From: an uncultured Oscillospiraceae bacterium
GTDB lineage: Bacteria > Bacillota > Clostridia > Oscillospirales > Oscillospiraceae
Direction of reading: 5' to 3'
Length of the DNA stretch: 64,000 nt
Assembly: GCA_934512135.1 (NCBI GenBank)
Contig: CAKSWT010000011.1
Span: forward strand, 31,158 to 95,157
Shown: positions 19,179 through 28,768 of the stretch, in pieces
How the letters are laid out: every line of letters begins with the position of its first letter
Numbering within the stretch: position 1 is the first letter of the stretch
Notes under the pieces: model-generated
Databases searched by the model: none
Seen by the model: the letters and a program-made list of their open reading frames with translations, nothing else
What the model was told of the DNA's origin: nothing
Program-made: the position numbers and the translations under genes

Positions 19179-20731
19179 TACTTCCCTTGCCTCCCCTTTC
19201 CTACGGCCAGCGCCATCTGGACCGCTTCCAGATTGCTGTGGGCGATCAATACTCCGGCTTCCTCCAGCGCTGCACGCTGGGCATCATACCCTTGGAAATC
19301 CTCCTGCGTCCCCAGAATGTAGGCAATAAAGATCACCTGGCGGCCCGCCTTGCGGTTCTCGGCCTGCGCCCGGCGAATCCCCTCCAGCACCACCCCTGCG
19401 GGATCTGCATGGGAACCGTAGCCCAGCTCAATATCCAGCAGCACCACGGCGGTCTCGGGGCTCTGTGCCTCCTGAAGCAGTCGGTCGTTGCGCAGCTCCG
19501 GCTCAATCATGGGGTGGGGCCGACCAACGGTAAAGGCATCATCCCCCAGGTCGATGATGGTATTCTTCCTGCTAATATTCAGATCCTCCATCTGCTGCTG
19601 GGGCTTTTTCGCCACGTTGCTGTAAACGTCCAGGCGTTCCTTGGTGATCTCAAACAGCGCTTCGGCAGCCAGCGTGCCCCCGCAGAACAGCCCACGGATG
19701 TACTTCTGCTCCGGACGCAGTTTCTGGGCGGCATCCAGCAGCGCCTTGCCGGGAACAAAGGGGGGCAGCTGTCCGGCCTCCTGCCCCTTGGAGAGGGCGA
19801 CGGCCTTGGCGGCGGCATCCGCAAGATTGGACGCAAATACCGCTCCGGCCTGCTGCGCGTCAGCAGCGTCTCCCCCGATAAAGCACACCACCACGGGCTT
19901 TGTGCAGGTACTCACCCGGGCAAGCACCTTGGCGGCCACCTCATGCACCGGGGGCTTGGAGATCAGTACAATCACGCGGGTATTGGGGTCGGCGTCCAGC
20001 AGGTCGATGCCGTCCAGCATCATGCGCCCGCCGATGGCAGCCGACAGGTCACGTCCGCCGGTGCCGATGGCCTGGGACACGCCGCCCCCCAGACGATCCA
20101 CCAGAACGGTCACCTCCTGCAGGCCGGTACCGGAGGCTCCCACCATGCCGATGTCGCCCCGACGCACCCGGTTTGCAAAGCACAGTCCCACACCGTTGAT
20201 GATGGCGGTGCCGCAGTCCGGACCCATCACCAAAAGCCCCTTCTCATGGGCTGTTTCCTTGAGCTCCTTTTCCTGCTCGACTGTGACGTTGTCGGAGAAC
20301 AGCATCACATGCATATCGTTTTTTAGTGCCATACGGGCCTCACGGGCGGCGTACTGGCCGGCCACGGAGATGATGGCCAGGTTGAGCTCAGGGTTTGCCT
20401 CTTTTGCCTGGGCAATGGTGTGATACACCTGCTCCTGCTGCTTTTTCCCGCCCTTTCCGTTGGATGCCAGCAGCACGTCCACCTGGGCGCTGGCCTGCCG
20501 GCACTGCTCCTCGGTGTGGGCACGCACGGCGATCAAAAGGTCGTTCTGGCCGGCCGCGACCACCTCGTCGTTGGACAGGCCAATGCCCGCCAGCAGGCCC
20601 TTATTCATATCGGTGGCCATGGATACCATGGCATCCAAAACGCCCTCCAGCTTTTTCAGCTTATTGGAAAGGGTCATCAGGGTAACGGAATCATAGTAGG
20701 AATTTTTTCTGACACAGATCAGATCTGCCAT
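19178..20731 (-). CDS. fdrA: FdrA-family protein, oxamate carbamoyltransferase subunit (AllF-like)
   Basis: A 517-residue FdrA/AllF-like protein with succinyl-CoA-synthetase-like Rossmann folds. MGPDCGTAIINGVGLCFAN (~182-200) and GASGTGLQE (~210) are the family hallmarks. The ATG at 20731 is preferred over the one two codons upstream because AAAGGAG is then 8 nt away. The gene overlaps the end of the DUF2877 gene by 41 nt, and DUF1116 starts on its stop codon, so the three subunits are tightly coupled. Together they should transfer a carbamoyl group between phosphate and an amide such as oxamate. Confidence in the family is high; the natural substrate here is open. Confidence 0.9.
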   Translation of the reverse strand: MADLICVRKNSYYDSVTLMTLSNKLKKLEGVLDAMVSMATDMNKGLLAGIGLSNDEVVAAGQNDLLIAVRAHTEEQCRQASAQVDVLLASNGKGGKKQQEQVYHTIAQAKEANPELNLAIISVAGQYAAREARMALKNDMHVMLFSDNVTVEQEKELKETAHEKGLLVMGPDCGTAIINGVGLCFANRVRRGDIGMVGASGTGLQEVTVLVDRLGGGVSQAIGTGGRDLSAAIGGRMMLDGIDLLDADPNTRVIVLISKPPVHEVAAKVLARVSTCTKPVVVCFIGGDAADAQQAGAVFASNLADAAAKAVALSKGQEAGQLPPFVPGKALLDAAQKLRPEQKYIRGLFCGGTLAAEALFEITKERLDVYSNVAKKPQQQMEDLNISRKNTIIDLGDDAFTVGRPHPMIEPELRNDRLLQEAQSPETAVVLLDIELGYGSHADPAGVVLEGIRRAQAENRKAGRQVIFIAYILGTQEDFQGYDAQRAALEEAGVLIAHSNLEAVQMALAVGKGRQGK

Positions 20732-21584
20732 TTTCATCGCTCCTTTCATTTTGGTTCAGCAGTGCCAGCGCCCGCTGTACGCCCATGCACATGTCGAACC
20801 CCGAACTGGCCCCCACGGCCATCAGCGCCTGCACCGCCTGCTCCAGGTCTTGGGAGGTGTGGTCGGCGCAGGCCAGCAGCACCTGCTGCAGCGAGGTCCG
20901 CCAGCGGCCCTCCAGCGCACAGCTCAGCATCCAGCGGCCCACCTGGGTGGTGCTGTTCAGGCAGGGACGCACCGCCTTCCCTACGGCTTCCGCCCAGCCT
21001 TGGGCAGCGGGGCCGCCCAGCACCCGCAGCGTAGCGTAAAAGCCGGTAAGGAAGTCGTCTCCCGACGGCGTGAGCCCCAAGCCGAAGCCCACCATACGCT
21101 CCACGGCGGGGCCGGGGTCCTGCCCTGTCCGCAGTGCGGCGCACAGCTCCCGCCCGGATCGGACCAGCTTTTGATAGATCAGCGCACCATATCCCTCTGT
21201 CTGTGGGGGGGACGCCGTGTGCAGCAGTGCCCCCAGCAGACGCTGGGTAGCCGCCGCACTGGGCAGCACCGCCGTCTGGGGACCGTACAGGCAACTGCGC
21301 ACCGCCGCCTGCGCATACAGGCAGGAAATATCGCCAAAGGTCAGCATGCCGTCGCTCCAGCGGGCCCGCATACCGGGCTCCACCCCTTGGAAAGAGACCG
21401 GCCTGCGCAGCACCGCGCAGGCCGGGCCACGATCGGGCGTGGGGGAAATCACAGTAAACAGTACGCCCTGTGCTTCAATGTTCACACTGCGGCGATATAC
21501 GCTCTGCACGACGCCCTCCCCCGGTGTGCGCAGCAGCCTGTCCAGCAGCTCCTCTATCAGGGCTGCTTCCACTGTTTTGGACAT
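20691..21584 (-). CDS. DUF2877 protein, oxamate carbamoyltransferase subunit (AllH/YlbF-like)
   Basis: A 297-residue DUF2877 protein. The signature GLGLTPSGDDFLTGF lies in the second half (~169-183). Escherichia coli AllH (YlbF) of this family is the third oxamate carbamoyltransferase subunit. The ATG at 21584 is chosen because GAGGCGAG precedes it at good spacing; two earlier ATGs (21617, 21629) lack a ribosome site. It lies 46 nt downstream of the NCS2 permease and overlaps fdrA, so permease, enzyme and kinase look like one transcription unit. Confidence 0.85.
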   Translation of the reverse strand: MSKTVEAALIEELLDRLLRTPGEGVVQSVYRRSVNIEAQGVLFTVISPTPDRGPACAVLRRPVSFQGVEPGMRARWSDGMLTFGDISCLYAQAAVRSCLYGPQTAVLPSAAATQRLLGALLHTASPPQTEGYGALIYQKLVRSGRELCAALRTGQDPGPAVERMVGFGLGLTPSGDDFLTGFYATLRVLGGPAAQGWAEAVGKAVRPCLNSTTQVGRWMLSCALEGRWRTSLQQVLLACADHTSQDLEQAVQALMAVGASSGFDMCMGVQRALALLNQNERSDENGRSDLCQKKFLL

Positions 21585-21629
21585 TGAACTCGCCTCGCTT
21601 TTTTCACTGGCGATCATGCAATGGGGCAT

Positions 21630-22985
21630 TTACGCCTTGTCCTCTTGCCTTTTCTTCTCCTTCGGGTAGAAATTGTCCAACACGATTGCAAGGATTGCCG
21701 CCGGGATGATGCCGTTGTTGAGGCAGACAGCCACGGACTGCGGCAGGCACGCCTGGGTGACCTCGGGCACCAGGCTGAAGCCCACGCCCACCCCCAGGGA
21801 AACGGCCATAATCAGCAGGTTCCGGTTATTCAGCGGCTCCTGCCGGATGAGGGACAGGCCGGACAGGAACACCATGGTGAAGGTGACCAGGGTGGCGCCC
21901 CCCAGGGCCGGCTCCGGCACGCAGAGGATAATGGCCGAGAGCTTGGGAAACAGCGACATTCCAACCAGGATGAACGCCCCCAGGGTGACCACGGAACGGC
22001 TGAACACCCCTGTGAGGTTCACCACGCCGATGTTCTGGGTATAGGACGTATTGGGAAATGCGTTGAAGAACGAGGCCAACACGCTGCCCAGGCCGTCGGC
22101 CAGAATGGCGCCCTTGCTCTCCTCCGGCTTCGGCGGCCGGCCCTTGGCGATGGTCGTCAGGGCGGCGGTGTCCCCCACGGTTTCCACCGTGGTGGCGACA
22201 AACATAAACAGCATGGACACAATGGCGGGCCACTTGAACTCCAGCTTATAGCGCAGCGGCGTGGGAATGGAAAACCATCCCGCATCCCGAACGGCGGAAA
22301 AGTCCACCTGTCCCATGCATATGGCCACAATATAGCCCGCCACGATCCCGATCAGGATGGACGCAGACTTTATCATCTTGATCCTGGAGCGGTTGCACAG
22401 GATAATGACCAGAATCACAAGCCCTGCCAGCAGCATATTGACAGGGGCCCCGAGTCCCGCCACCGTTTTGCTGCCCGCCGCCTGCCTCATGCCCGTGGGA
22501 ATCAGGGTGAGGCCGATGGTCATAACCACAATCCCGGAAACCAGGGGATTGAAGATTTTCTTCAGCTTGTCCAGGAAGCAGCCCAAAAATGTCTCAAAGA
22601 GGCCACCGATCAGCCCGGCGCCCAGGCAGGCGGGAATCCCGTACTGGGAGACAATGGCCACCACCGTGGACAAAAAGGCGTTGCTGGTGCCCATCACAAT
22701 GGGCAGACGGGAACCCACCTGCTTGAATCCCACCACCTGCATCAGCGTCGCCAGACCCGCAACAAGCAGCGCGCACTGAATCAAGAAAATCCCTTCGCCG
22801 CTTTGCAGACCCACAAGGCTGATTACCAGCAGGGGCACGGTGACGTTGCCGGCAAGCATTGCCAGTATGTGCTGTAAGGCATAGACGATGCTCTGCCTGA
22901 CCGGCGGCTTATCCTCTACGTTGTAGATAACATCCGGGTTGCCTGATTCCGGGGCCTTGCTTTTCTCGATCCTCTCATCGCTCAT
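21630..22985 (-). CDS. NCS2-family nucleobase (uracil/xanthine) permease
   Basis: A 451-residue membrane protein of the nucleobase:cation symporter-2 family. YALQHILAMLAGNVTVPLL (~35-53) is the family N-terminal signature, followed by about 12-14 hydrophobic segments. NCS2 proteins import xanthine, urate, uracil or related rings in symport with H+ or Na+. It sits just upstream of the DUF2877-fdrA-DUF1116-arcC genes, which makes a purine or pyrimidine breakdown product the likely cargo. The 96-nt upstream gap shows no purine riboswitch core. Xanthine, urate and uracil carriers cannot be told apart here. Confidence 0.85.
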   Translation of the reverse strand: MSDERIEKSKAPESGNPDVIYNVEDKPPVRQSIVYALQHILAMLAGNVTVPLLVISLVGLQSGEGIFLIQCALLVAGLATLMQVVGFKQVGSRLPIVMGTSNAFLSTVVAIVSQYGIPACLGAGLIGGLFETFLGCFLDKLKKIFNPLVSGIVVMTIGLTLIPTGMRQAAGSKTVAGLGAPVNMLLAGLVILVIILCNRSRIKMIKSASILIGIVAGYIVAICMGQVDFSAVRDAGWFSIPTPLRYKLEFKWPAIVSMLFMFVATTVETVGDTAALTTIAKGRPPKPEESKGAILADGLGSVLASFFNAFPNTSYTQNIGVVNLTGVFSRSVVTLGAFILVGMSLFPKLSAIILCVPEPALGGATLVTFTMVFLSGLSLIRQEPLNNRNLLIMAVSLGVGVGFSLVPEVTQACLPQSVAVCLNNGIIPAAILAIVLDNFYPKEKKRQEDKA

Positions 22986-23081
22986 TTGCTTCTATGCTCC
23001 TTTCATGGGATGAAGGGCAAACTCCCTTTGCCGTAGATAGGACCTTTGTCCAGAGACATATGCGCAGCTATGCCGGTAAGA

Positions 23082-24341
23082 TTAGACGAAGATAAACGAA
23101 GCGACAATCAGCACGGCCAGCACACTCAGGACATATTTCATGTTGTTTTTGACAATGGTCATGATGTCGACCTGGAAGCCGTCAGACAGCGCGGCGATAT
23201 TGATCTGGACCGGGCTGACCTGGGTGCCAAGGCCGGCGGCAATGGCCACCATACCCATGGATGCAGAGGGCATCCCCAACAGCGACATGGTGGGCAAAAT
23301 CAGGGCCAGCACACCGGCACACATGGCGCCGGAGGGAATGGCGATCAGGAAGGCCATGATAATGGCGCAGGGAACGATGATAATCTGCGGAGCCATGCCT
23401 ACCAGCGCCGCCAGCTGCTCAAAGGTGCCCAGGGCCGCAATGATGTTGATAAAGCCCAGGAAAATGCCCACGGAGAACAGGGTGGTCAGAATGTACTTGG
23501 AGCCTTCGCCCAGGGCGTCGCAGGTTTTGTTGATTCCCAGCGGGGTAAGCGCTGCGGTCAGGATCGCAGTAATCAGAACGTTGACCACTGGGGAGAAAAT
23601 ATGCACGTTCAGCAATCCGTTGATCTTCCCGCCGAGAATGACCAGAAGCAGCAGGGCAATGGCCGGGATCATCCGCACGCCGGGTCTGCGAATCTCTTCC
23701 TCCTCGGCATCTTCCCCCTCCGGGTTAGCCGCTTCCACCAGCAGGCTTCCCTTTTTGTAGACGCCATAGCCGGCCAGCGCTGCACCCAGCAGAACCATGA
23801 TAAGCGTCAGCGGCATCATGTTTGCGGCGTGCTTGCCTACGTCAACCGCCGCCGCCTCGGCCGCCAGAACCGTTTCGGTGGAGGCGGGGGAGGTAGTAAA
23901 GCAGGCTGCGGTGGCAATTGCCATGCCGGCGATTACCTCAGGGATGGCGCCCACCGCCACAAAGACCAGGGGGGCAATGACCATGGTATTTCCGGCGCCC
24001 ATGCCGGCCATATAGGTGGCCAGGGACTGCACCAGAACCATGAAGGCGGCAAACAGGAAAATCTTTTTCTTCAGCTTCTTCTGGGCGATGTTCACAATGG
24101 CCTTGAAGCAGCCCGCCTGCGACACCATAACGGCGGCAGCAGCGTACAGAATGGGGGCGGTATAGGAGAACATGGTGGAAATACCGCCGGTGACCATGCC
24201 AACCGCATCGCCAAGGGCAATCTGACCGATCAGCATTGCCACAACTGCCCCCAGCAGGCCGGCGAAAAGCATGTGTCTTCTCCAGAAAATCAGAACGACC
24301 AGGATAATTGCAATCGGGATAAGGTTGATCAATAGTTCCAT
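23082..24341 (-). CDS. ion-transporter-superfamily permease (DcuC/GntP/NhaC-like)
   Basis: A 419-residue membrane protein with about 11-12 hydrophobic helices and a charged central loop (PEGEDAEEEEIRRPG, ~210-225) typical of two-halved ion transporter superfamily carriers. Features such as GMGAGNTMVIAPLVF (~113-127) resemble DcuC/GntP-like anion permeases and NhaC-type antiporters; I cannot decide between them. It starts 4 nt after the stop of the broken amidohydrolase gene, so it was part of the same unit. It could export an acid product of ring cleavage or import an acid substrate. Confidence 0.7.
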   Translation of the reverse strand: MELLINLIPIAIILVVLIFWRRHMLFAGLLGAVVAMLIGQIALGDAVGMVTGGISTMFSYTAPILYAAAAVMVSQAGCFKAIVNIAQKKLKKKIFLFAAFMVLVQSLATYMAGMGAGNTMVIAPLVFVAVGAIPEVIAGMAIATAACFTTSPASTETVLAAEAAAVDVGKHAANMMPLTLIMVLLGAALAGYGVYKKGSLLVEAANPEGEDAEEEEIRRPGVRMIPAIALLLLVILGGKINGLLNVHIFSPVVNVLITAILTAALTPLGINKTCDALGEGSKYILTTLFSVGIFLGFINIIAALGTFEQLAALVGMAPQIIIVPCAIIMAFLIAIPSGAMCAGVLALILPTMSLLGMPSASMGMVAIAAGLGTQVSPVQINIAALSDGFQVDIMTIVKNNMKYVLSVLAVLIVASFIFV

Positions 24342-24344
24342 AGC

Positions 24345-25524
24345 CTACACCTCAACTTCTCTTTTTTGAAAATAACCGTATATCGGGCTTTGGGAAACAA
24401 TGGCTTCCTCCGGTGATTTCGCATCGATTACCACGAAATCTGCCGGCTCCATCTCCTGGAAGGCGGGGTTGATCCCCAGCATTTCCAAGGGGGTCTTGCT
24501 GACCATGTCGAACAGGGTTCGCAGGTCGTCCGTGCCGCCCATATGGCAGCCGTGGGCGGCGATCAGCGCAGTCTGTAGGGGATTGCCGTTTCCGAAGGGG
24601 TTGAAGGGGTCCCTGATGTTATCGGAGGCAAGGGCCACCGGAATTCGATATTCCTCTGCAATCCGCTTGATGGGCGCGATTCCCCTAGGCACATTCCAGG
24701 GATGATGGCGGCCCTGGAGGTACAGATTGGTAGACGGCAGGGAGATCACCTGGATACCGGCGGCCTTCACCTGTTCCAGAACCTGGCCCTGCTTTTCCGG
24801 CGGATTGGCGGCCAGGCTGCACAGGTGCCCCGCCGTAACCCGGCCCTGCCATCCACGGCGAAGGGTGGTCTGTGCCAGCTGGAGCAGCGTATGACTCTCC
24901 GGGTCATCGGTCTCGTCAATGTGCATGTCAATGGCGGCATCATATTTTTCCGCCAGATCAAAGATCATGTCGATATGCCTCTGGGGGTCCTTTTCCGTGG
25001 CCGGGATACCGCCCACCAGGTCGGCTCCTGCCGCCATGGCTTGGTCCAGTGCGGCATAGTTTCCGGGACGCTCCACAATCCCCTATTTGCAGCTTGATCC
25101 GGTCACGGTACTTCTGCTGAAGCTCCTTCAGCACCTGGACGGAGCGGATGCCGATTCCCTCGTCCACGTCCACATGGGTGCGCAGATAGCGTGTCCCGTT
25201 GCGGAAGCACATCTCCAGCACCGTCTCGGCCCGCTCCAGAATATCCCGGTCTGTCATGGCGCTCTTGTAGCTCGCCATGAGCCGGATTGCCTCCTCCAGC
25301 GTGCCGGACCGATTCTTCACCCGGGCATTCACAAGGGCCTTGTCCAGATGGGTATGCAGGTCGCAGTAGCCCCGGATGACCATTCTCCCTGCAAGGTCCA
25401 GGATCTCGTCGCCGTCCGAGGCCTCTGTGCCCTGAAGATAGTGGAATGTTCCGCTGCGCACGGCAATGTCACAGGTTTTCTCCTGTGCAACCAAATAGGC
25501 GTTCTTTAAGATGTAATTCAACAT
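24345..25524 (-). pseudogene. cytosine deaminase-like amidohydrolase, frameshifted
   Basis: Two reading frames together cover a CodA-type amidohydrolase of ~400 residues. The first half (25524 to ~25090) has the metal site DLHTHLDKAL and RTHVDVD. The second half resumes as GIVERPGNYAALDQAMA and carries DMHIDETDDPES, GHLCSLAANPP and ASDNIRDPF. At ~25085 the frame changes. Comparison with Escherichia coli CodA (LQIVAFPQEGI) shows residues VAFPQE missing, consistent with a ~17-nt deletion. Flanking genes appear intact. It is either a recent pseudogene or a sequencing/assembly error. Confidence 0.85.
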
Positions 25525-25538
25525 TGCACCTTCTCAGA

Positions 25539-26639
25539 TTACTTTTTGAGGATCACCGCCACGGGGCCGCCGCCGTCCGGGCCCTGATGCTCGCCGCCCC
25601 CTGACACATACACCATGGGGTCGTTGACAATCGCGGCGATTACGCCGTTCACCACCGCCCGTGCGTGGCGGGTGTGGTTGATGTCCGAGTCGGTGTGCAT
25701 GGTATTTCTTCTGCCGCGGACATATCCGGTGGTGTCGGCCTCCGCCTTGGCGAACACGTTTACAATCTGCTTTGTCTGCTCCTCCGTGGGATATTTATCC
25801 ACCGCCATACCCGCATTCTCGATTGCGGCAATCACCGCCTTGAAATCAATGGGGTCCTGCATCACGCTGTGGCCGATGGTAAAGTCGCTGGCGGCCTTGG
25901 TGGAGTTGCCCATCAGGATGATCTCGCAGTTGAGCAGCTCAATGCCTGCGGAGGTGGAGGCAACGCCGGAATAGAGGGACCAGTCCTTGCAGATGCTCTC
26001 GTCGGTCACGGTGCCTTCTTCAATCTCGCCCAGGGCCAGAGCCACCCCCAGCGCAGAGGCGCCCCGGTTATAGCCCATGGACTCGTAGGTATCGTGGGTC
26101 ACCACATCCTTGCCACGCCTCTTGGCATCCATAATCCGCTCGGAGGTGAGCAAGGGGCATTTGATCTGTACAAAATGGACGTCCTGGGGGGAATCTATTC
26201 CGGCGTCCTTCATCAGCTCCAGGGTCACGCGCCTGACCTCGTTCACCACCGCCATGGTGCCCTGCTCCTCCGGCAGGAAATCACGGGTGTAGCCGGAGCT
26301 GACCGCCAGGGACTTGACCCCTGTATCCGGGGTGGGAACATCCTTTTTGCAGAAGATGGTCGCATGGGGCGACATGACGCCTTCCGTCCCCCCGGACATG
26401 ACAAAGGCAACCTTTTTCTGCGTCTCCTCCTCCGTCCAGCCGGTCTCCTCTGCAACCAGTTTGCGGAACGCAAAGGTAGACAGCGCCCGGGTAAAGTCAT
26501 TTACACAGCCGTTGCCTTCCGTCTTTCCCAAAACGGCAATGATTTCCTTCGGGTCTACACGCTTCTCGTCGATCATGCGCTTCAGCTCACGCACATCGTC
26601 CGGAGCAGACATCTCGATTTTGAATACGTCGATTTTCAT
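25539..26639 (-). CDS. ring-opening amidohydrolase (barbiturase/cyanuric acid hydrolase family)
   Basis: A 366-residue member of the cyanuric acid amidohydrolase/barbiturase family, a fold with three repeated domains using Lys-Ser dyads. The serine-bearing motifs are visible: AVSSGYTRD, LMGNSTKAASD and YVSGGGEHQGPDGGG at the C-terminus. The ATG at 26639 follows GGGAGG; 36 in-frame codons before it have no support. The enzymes hydrolyse the ring of barbiturate or cyanurate. It is the first gene of the leftward catabolic run, with the PucR gene upstream. Barbiturate and cyanurate cannot be distinguished by eye. Confidence 0.9.
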   Translation of the reverse strand: MKIDVFKIEMSAPDDVRELKRMIDEKRVDPKEIIAVLGKTEGNGCVNDFTRALSTFAFRKLVAEETGWTEEETQKKVAFVMSGGTEGVMSPHATIFCKKDVPTPDTGVKSLAVSSGYTRDFLPEEQGTMAVVNEVRRVTLELMKDAGIDSPQDVHFVQIKCPLLTSERIMDAKRRGKDVVTHDTYESMGYNRGASALGVALALGEIEEGTVTDESICKDWSLYSGVASTSAGIELLNCEIILMGNSTKAASDFTIGHSVMQDPIDFKAVIAAIENAGMAVDKYPTEEQTKQIVNVFAKAEADTTGYVRGRRNTMHTDSDINHTRHARAVVNGVIAAIVNDPMVYVSGGGEHQGPDGGGPVAVILKK

Positions 26640-26827
26640 GTTCAGAACCTCCCATTGAATTGTTTGAGCGAGACGGTTTGCACGCAGCCGCGCGCCAGCT
26701 GCGACCTGTTGTTTTTGATTCGCACGAATCAACTGCATGGCCATCATAGCACATTGGTCTCAAATTGTATTTATCTTTGTATGCCAAAATGTTCGTCGTA
26801 TTATTGTTATCGTGAGATATTTCTATA

Positions 26828-26878
26828 CAAAAAATGCCCCGTTATCCTGTTGCTGGGAAGCAACGGCATAACGGGGTC
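26828..26878 (-). terminator. intrinsic terminator of the PucR gene
   Basis: A long hairpin: outer stem CCCCGTTAT/ATAACGGGG and inner stem GTTGC/GCAAC. On the minus strand a T-run follows. It lies 24 nt past the pucR-like stop, separating that gene from the ring-opening amidohydrolase. Confidence 0.8.
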
Positions 26879-26899
26879 TTTGGAGCCATCGCAGGGCTT

Positions 26900-28495
26900 T
26901 TACGGCCACATGTGGTGAATCTTCATGGCAAGATTCAGGGTCTGATAATCATCGAGATTTGCCAGGTCCTTATCCAGCTGTTCCTCAATCAGACGCTGAC
27001 GGTAGCGGATGGTATTGTAATGTACAAACATGCGGCGGGCGGTCTCCTTGAGATTGCCGCCGCAGGTCAGGATCATGTCCAGCGTGGCCATCAGCTCGGC
27101 GTTGTTCTGTGCGTCGTAGCGCATCAGCGGCCCCAGGGTGTCCTGGCAAAACTCCTGCAAATCCTTGGGGTCCCGGGCTGCATGCAGCACACGGTACAGG
27201 CCGATGTCCCGGAAGTACAGCACCCGGTTGGCCCCGGTGAGGCGGGCAATGTACATGGCGTCCTTGCTCTCCTGATAGGCCTTGGGAATCTGCTGCATCT
27301 GTGTTGCCGGGCGGGAGATGCCGGCGGCGTATCCGATTTGCAGCCCCTTCAGCACGCCGTCGATGACCTTAATGGCTTTTTCCGGGCAATCCGCCCCAGG
27401 CATATCCAAAAACACCACGATATACTTTCCCGTAGTGGACAGGAATACCGCATTTCCATTGTGGCCACGGACCAGCTCGGGCAGGGCGCGCTCCTGCAAG
27501 GCGTGGAGCACATCCACCTTGTTGTAGACCTTGTCGTTGGTTTTCACGTCGATGAGGAAGATACTCATGGGGAAGCTCATCTCCCAGTCCAGCGCCCGGG
27601 CACGGGAGCGTGCGCTCTGCTCGCCTTCAATCTTGCCAAACAGCAGGTCGCAGGTAAACTCCTCGCGGTAGCGGTACTCCAGCTCGGCCAGCATACGCTG
27701 GTGCTGAATCATCACCCGGAAGGCCATGCCGAACTGCTCCACCCCCATACGCTCCATAGGCGTGAGCGAAAAGGCAAGCCGGGAGGATATCACGATATAG
27801 CCGCCCTTTTCGTGGCCGTAATACACTCTGTACAGGACGGCACACCCGGCATCCAACCGAAGCTCCTTAAAGTCCTCGTTCATCGGCAGCTGCCCCAGCC
27901 AATTCCCGCTTCCCGTACAGCCGTCCTCAAAATCAAAGTCCTCATCCAGGCGGTATTCCGCCAGCTTTTCTCCTCTGACGCTGTACAGGGCGACATTCTT
28001 TTTCACCAGCTTCGCCAGGTTGTAGGCCAGCCCGTCATATTCCTCCCCCTGCAGCATGATGCTCATCAGGGTGTTGTGGATCTCGTTGCGATATTCCAGC
28101 TCGCGGCTTTTACGGTGGAGGCTCTCCTTGAGGAAGGCATTGATCTGGGACGATAGGCTTTGATCGGCCGGCAGCAGAATCACCGGAAAATCCAGCGCAT
28201 TTGCAGGCGCAATGAAAACCTCGGGCACCTCAGTCGCATAGCGATTTGGCTTGATCCCCAGTCCGGCCAGCCCCAGTCGCACAAGATTGGGGATAAACTC
28301 CTTCAGTCTTTCCTCGTCGTTGTAAATGGGGTACAGTGTGGTACACAAAAAGTCGCCGCTTTTGACAAAGTGCTCGATGTTGGGCTCTTCCATAACAGGG
28401 ATGTCCTCCACCACACGGTTTAATCCCCCATGGCCCGCTATGACCCGTGAACCATGAAAGCTGTCCAGCACCAGAAGATCCTGCACGCGAATCAA
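26900..28495 (-). CDS. PucR-family transcriptional regulator
   Basis: A 531-residue regulator with PucR architecture. It has an N-terminal PucR domain (residues 1-125, with VVEDIPVMEEPNIEHFVKSG), a middle CdaR/GGDEF-like region and a C-terminal helix-turn-helix of the PucR type (ARRMFVHYNTIRYRQRLIEE). PucR proteins control purine catabolism in Bacillus. It lies immediately upstream of the ring-opening amidohydrolase and the carbamoyltransferase cluster, on the same strand but behind its own terminator. It is therefore the probable regulator of that cluster. Confidence 0.9.
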   Translation of the reverse strand: MIRVQDLLVLDSFHGSRVIAGHGGLNRVVEDIPVMEEPNIEHFVKSGDFLCTTLYPIYNDEERLKEFIPNLVRLGLAGLGIKPNRYATEVPEVFIAPANALDFPVILLPADQSLSSQINAFLKESLHRKSRELEYRNEIHNTLMSIMLQGEEYDGLAYNLAKLVKKNVALYSVRGEKLAEYRLDEDFDFEDGCTGSGNWLGQLPMNEDFKELRLDAGCAVLYRVYYGHEKGGYIVISSRLAFSLTPMERMGVEQFGMAFRVMIQHQRMLAELEYRYREEFTCDLLFGKIEGEQSARSRARALDWEMSFPMSIFLIDVKTNDKVYNKVDVLHALQERALPELVRGHNGNAVFLSTTGKYIVVFLDMPGADCPEKAIKVIDGVLKGLQIGYAAGISRPATQMQQIPKAYQESKDAMYIARLTGANRVLYFRDIGLYRVLHAARDPKDLQEFCQDTLGPLMRYDAQNNAELMATLDMILTCGGNLKETARRMFVHYNTIRYRQRLIEEQLDKDLANLDDYQTLNLAMKIHHMWP

Positions 28496-28673
28496 CCATC
28501 CTCACCCTTTCTCACCGCATCCGGCGGGCCGTATAATGCTCCGCTATGTGGCGATTGTAGCACACTCTCTTCCCTACCGCAAGGGGCAAAGGACACCAGA
28601 AAATCGCCGTGGGCCCTGGTGCCAGGACAGGCTGAGCATTTGCCCCCTGGAAAAGGCTACAAGGTAATGACAA

Positions 28674-28710
28674 GTCCCGCTTTTCGATCAAACAGTTCGA
28701 AAAGCGGGAC
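28674..28710. repeat. perfect 14-bp inverted repeat
   Basis: Arms GTCCCGCTTTTCGA and complement with a 9-nt spacer, lying between rhaD (58 nt from its stop) and the pucR-like gene. It could end rhaD transcription, but no T-run follows on the minus strand, so a terminator call is uncertain. The rest of 28496-28768 shows nothing further. Confidence 0.45.
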
Positions 28711-28768
28711 ACATAATGCAGGGCCGGCGCAATGTTGCCTCATCCAAGGATCGCAGTCAGCTTTCCCG

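Noticed and set aside
22986..23081. Possible purine riboswitch before the NCS2 permease
   Set aside because: The conserved TATA...GTTTCTACC-type core and paired loops were not found in the 96-nt gap.
28674..28710. Inverted repeat as a certain rhaD terminator
   Set aside because: The stem is perfect but no T-run follows on either strand; kept only as a repeat.
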